This document shows, in pieces, positions 49,402 to 50,766 of a stretch of DNA of 50,766 bases. Within the stretch, counting starts at the first letter, position 1. Each line of letters begins with the position of its first letter. Below the pieces are notes generated by a model. The model was given only the letters and a program-made list of their open reading frames with translations. It did no database searches and was not told where the DNA came from. The translations under genes and the position numbers were made by a program. Source of the stretch: Pseudomonas kitaguniensis (lineage in GTDB: Bacteria; Pseudomonadota; Gammaproteobacteria; Pseudomonadales; Pseudomonadaceae); assembly GCF_009296165.1 (NCBI RefSeq), contig NZ_VUAZ01000022.1:1-50766 (forward strand). The letters run 5' to 3'.

Positions 49402-49692
49402 TCAGATAGCGGAGGCGTGGAGCCTCAGGCCAAGTGCTTTCATTACTTTCATGATAGTCGCGAACTCCGGATTGCCAGTGGTGGAGAGGGCTTTGTATAA
49501 ACTTTCGCGTCCCAGGCCTGCGTCTCGGGCTACTTGGGTCATGCCTTGGGCACGGGCAATATCGTTGAGGGCGGTACGAATCAGCAGGCCGTCACCCGCA
49601 TCGTCTTCAAAGCAAGTCTCCAAATAGGCGGCCATCTCCAAAGGCGTTTTCAAGTATTTTGCTGCATCAAAACGGGTAAAAGACTCGCTCAT
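49402..49692 (-). CDS. Antitoxin of HigB/HigA-type system (putative addiction module antidote)
   Basis: This 96-residue protein has a helix-turn-helix of the HigA-like addiction-module antidote family: LIRTALNDIARAQGMTQVAR, then DAGLGRESLYKALS, then GNPEFATIMKVMKALGLRL. It lies 3 bases downstream of the toxin gene and would neutralise the toxin and repress the operon. Toxin-first order is typical of higBA. Confidence 0.92.
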   Translation of the reverse strand: MSESFTRFDAAKYLKTPLEMAAYLETCFEDDAGDGLLIRTALNDIARAQGMTQVARDAGLGRESLYKALSTTGNPEFATIMKVMKALGLRLHASAI

Positions 49693-49695
49693 GAT

Positions 49696-49998
49696 TTATT
49701 CCTCGCTTCCAGGATTTATTGCCAGTTGTTTTGCACGCGTGATGTCTCGGCTTTGTGTCGATTTGTCGCCACCTACCAACAACAGATAAAACACCTTGTC
49801 TCGACGCGTGAAGTAAACGCGATACCCAGGGCCGTAGTGGATTCGCATTTCTGACACACCGTCACCGACAGGCTCACAGTCACCGAAATTTCCTGCCTCC
49901 GCCATTCGCAGTCTCTTCAAAACGCGTACTTTGGCGAAAGGATCCCGCAGTGCTTCCAACCATCTGACAAACTCGATGGTTTCAATGAACTCAATCAT
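49696..49998 (-). CDS. RelE/ParE-superfamily toxin, HigB-like
   Basis: This 100-residue protein is of the phage-derived Gp49/HigB-like group: WLEALRDPFAKVRVLKRLRM, then GDGVSEMRIHYGPGYRVYFT and VFYLLLVGGDKSTQSRDITR. Members are ribosome-dependent mRNA interferases, and the conserved Arg/Tyr/Lys residues fit that. I set the start at ATG 49998 (MIEFIETIEFVRW); a longer frame exists without a family N-terminus. Confidence 0.92.
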   Translation of the reverse strand: MIEFIETIEFVRWLEALRDPFAKVRVLKRLRMAEAGNFGDCEPVGDGVSEMRIHYGPGYRVYFTRRDKVFYLLLVGGDKSTQSRDITRAKQLAINPGSEE

Positions 49999-50277
49999 CA
50001 CGAATCGTATTCCTTGGGATACAGAATGGCAAGTCGCGATGCGCTGCAAAACAAATGCATCCCCATCGCGGACGTTGATGCAAAACCGCGAGAGGCGAGG
50101 TTATAGCGAGGGCTTTTGGCTGAACCAGCCAGCTGGTTCGAAAGTGGTTGTAGGGCAGGTCGACTTTTAGGTGGCGAAACCAAGCAACGTCATGTTTGGC
50201 TTGGTATCAGTAAACACAGAAATTTCCGACAACGTTTTGAGGTTGTCCCTAGGACACTCGGTCTCTAGTCTGCGTAC

Positions 50278-50366
50278 ACCGCTGCAAACTCAGCGGTCGG
50301 GCGTCGCGGCCCGTATTTCTTCAGACGTAAAAGCGTCATCGTCTCCTTTCAGTGGGCGCTTTTTTA
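50278..50366 (+). terminator. Hairpin series ending in an intrinsic terminator upstream of small gene
   Basis: Three stems follow each other: ACCGCTG-CAAACT-CAGCGGT (50278-50297), CGGGC-GTCGCG-GCCCG (50298-50313), and AAAAGCGTC paired with GGGCGCTTTT (about 50329-50362) running into T's. The last has the form of an intrinsic terminator on the plus strand. Together they suggest a short transcript ending near 50366, either a small RNA or an attenuated leader. The rest of 49999-50277 shows no gene. Confidence 0.55.
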
Positions 50367-50387
50367 TCGTCTACTGTGCGGCGCTAT

Positions 50388-50465
50388 GGTGGCTGTGCGC
50401 GGGATACCTTCGGGTATGCCGGTGTTCTGGAGAATCGGTCCGCGAACCTGCGTACAGCTGCCACC
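50388..50465 (+). promoter_or_regulatory. Structured leader, possible three-way-junction RNA
   Basis: GGTGGC (50388-50393) pairs with GCCACC (50460-50465), TGT with ACA, and CGCGG (50398-50402) with CCGCG (50440-50444). These enclose two hairpins: ATACC-TTCG-GGTAT, a cUUCGg tetraloop, and CCG..GTTCT/AGAAT..CGG. I recall similar leaders before small genes of this family in other pseudomonads, but could not check. Confidence 0.6.
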
Positions 50466-50521
50466 CCCATCGCGTCGCGGCGATCAGTAGCAGCTCCTTT
50501 TTACATCTCCGGAGCTTCACA

Positions 50522-50728
50522 ATGATTAAACCCACCCCAAATCCCCCCGTCCTGCTGTTCACCGTGGCCGATGGCATCAGCACCGAAGACCTGTTCGTGA
50601 ACCTCAGCGAAACACTCGCCTCGGCCAATGCCCTGAGCTGTGACTTGGCCTTTAACCTGGAAGGACCAAAACGCGAGGAGTTGCTGGGCATTGCGCAGTT
50701 GATCGAGTTGGCGCAGTTGCTGGCATGA
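50522..50728 (+). CDS. Small protein of the Pseudomonas DUF3077/DUF6124-like family
   Basis: This 68-residue protein begins MIKPTPNPPVLLFTVADGIS and ends in a predicted helical hairpin (FVNLSETLASANALSCDLAF, then REELLGIAQLIELAQLLA). The Pro-rich start and the helical pattern recall small Pseudomonas families of unknown function that occur in several copies per genome. It is preceded by CCGGAG 10 bases upstream and by the structured leader. No function can be assigned. Confidence 0.8.
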   Translation: MIKPTPNPPVLLFTVADGISTEDLFVNLSETLASANALSCDLAFNLEGPKREELLGIAQLIELAQLLA

Positions 50729-50766
50729 GCGTGCGCACGAACGCGTCGGGCAGACGACCACCGTTT

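Overview
The window comes from a Pseudomonas chromosome, most likely the P. fluorescens species group. Evidence is the gene content and order (amaA/amaB lysine catabolism, braCDEFG, a urt-ure cluster with acetyltransferases between ureA and ureB as in P. aeruginosa), GC-rich codon use, and the many repeats of the Pseudomonas REP type with the core GTGGGAGCGGGCTTGCTCGC. No tRNA, rRNA, CRISPR array, phage or insertion sequence was recognised.

Layout. 0-4 kb: a LysR regulator divergent from the pipecolate/aminoadipate semialdehyde genes amaB and amaA. 4-9.5 kb: the braCDEFG branched-chain amino acid importer with a near-perfect sigma-54 promoter, ending in a large repeat-derived terminator. 9.6-10.2 kb: a gene-free stretch with DnaA-box-like motifs. 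10.2-13.4 kb: a short-chain dehydrogenase, a divergent CDF transporter and an AGE-family epimerase. 13.5-16 kb (minus strand): ureE-ureF-ureG-hupE/ureJ. 16-26 kb: mixed housekeeping and accessory genes (TetR regulator, repeat-containing secreted protein, AsmA-like protein, bacterioferritin-like protein, EamA exporter, PsiF protein, AI-2E family permease, and a divergent Hsp70-like/CbpA pair). 26.1-33.1 kb: one 2335-codon gene for a probable secreted effector. 33.3-43.2 kb (minus strand): urtABCDE-ureD-ureA-GNAT-GNAT-ureB-ureC, with a sigma-54 promoter before urtA. 43.4-46.2 kb: an FecCD/BtuCD-type importer operon behind a Zur-box-like operator. 46.4-49.3 kb: a copper-handling cassette (DUF2946, PCuAC chaperone, DUF2946, PepSY membrane protein). 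49.4-50 kb: a HigB/HigA-like toxin-antitoxin pair. The window ends with a small DUF3077/DUF6124-like gene behind a highly structured leader.

A theme is nitrogen scavenging. The urea importer and urease are split into two blocks about 17 kb apart, and both the bra and urt operons carry sigma-54 type -24/-12 promoters, so they are probably switched on together under nitrogen limitation.

The most unusual item is the giant protein at 26132-33139. It has an N-terminal Pseudomonas dermonecrotic-toxin-type region, two copies of a leucine-rich-repeat module, an IpaH/SspH-type NEL ubiquitin-ligase region with a Cys-x-Asp motif, and a C-terminus resembling a SET methyltransferase domain. A caution for every reader: ten single-base deletions interrupt eight otherwise well-preserved genes (braC, the TetR gene, the asmA-like gene, the EamA gene, the AI-2E permease gene, ureA, urtA and the importer binding-protein gene). 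This pattern looks more like sequencing error than real gene decay.
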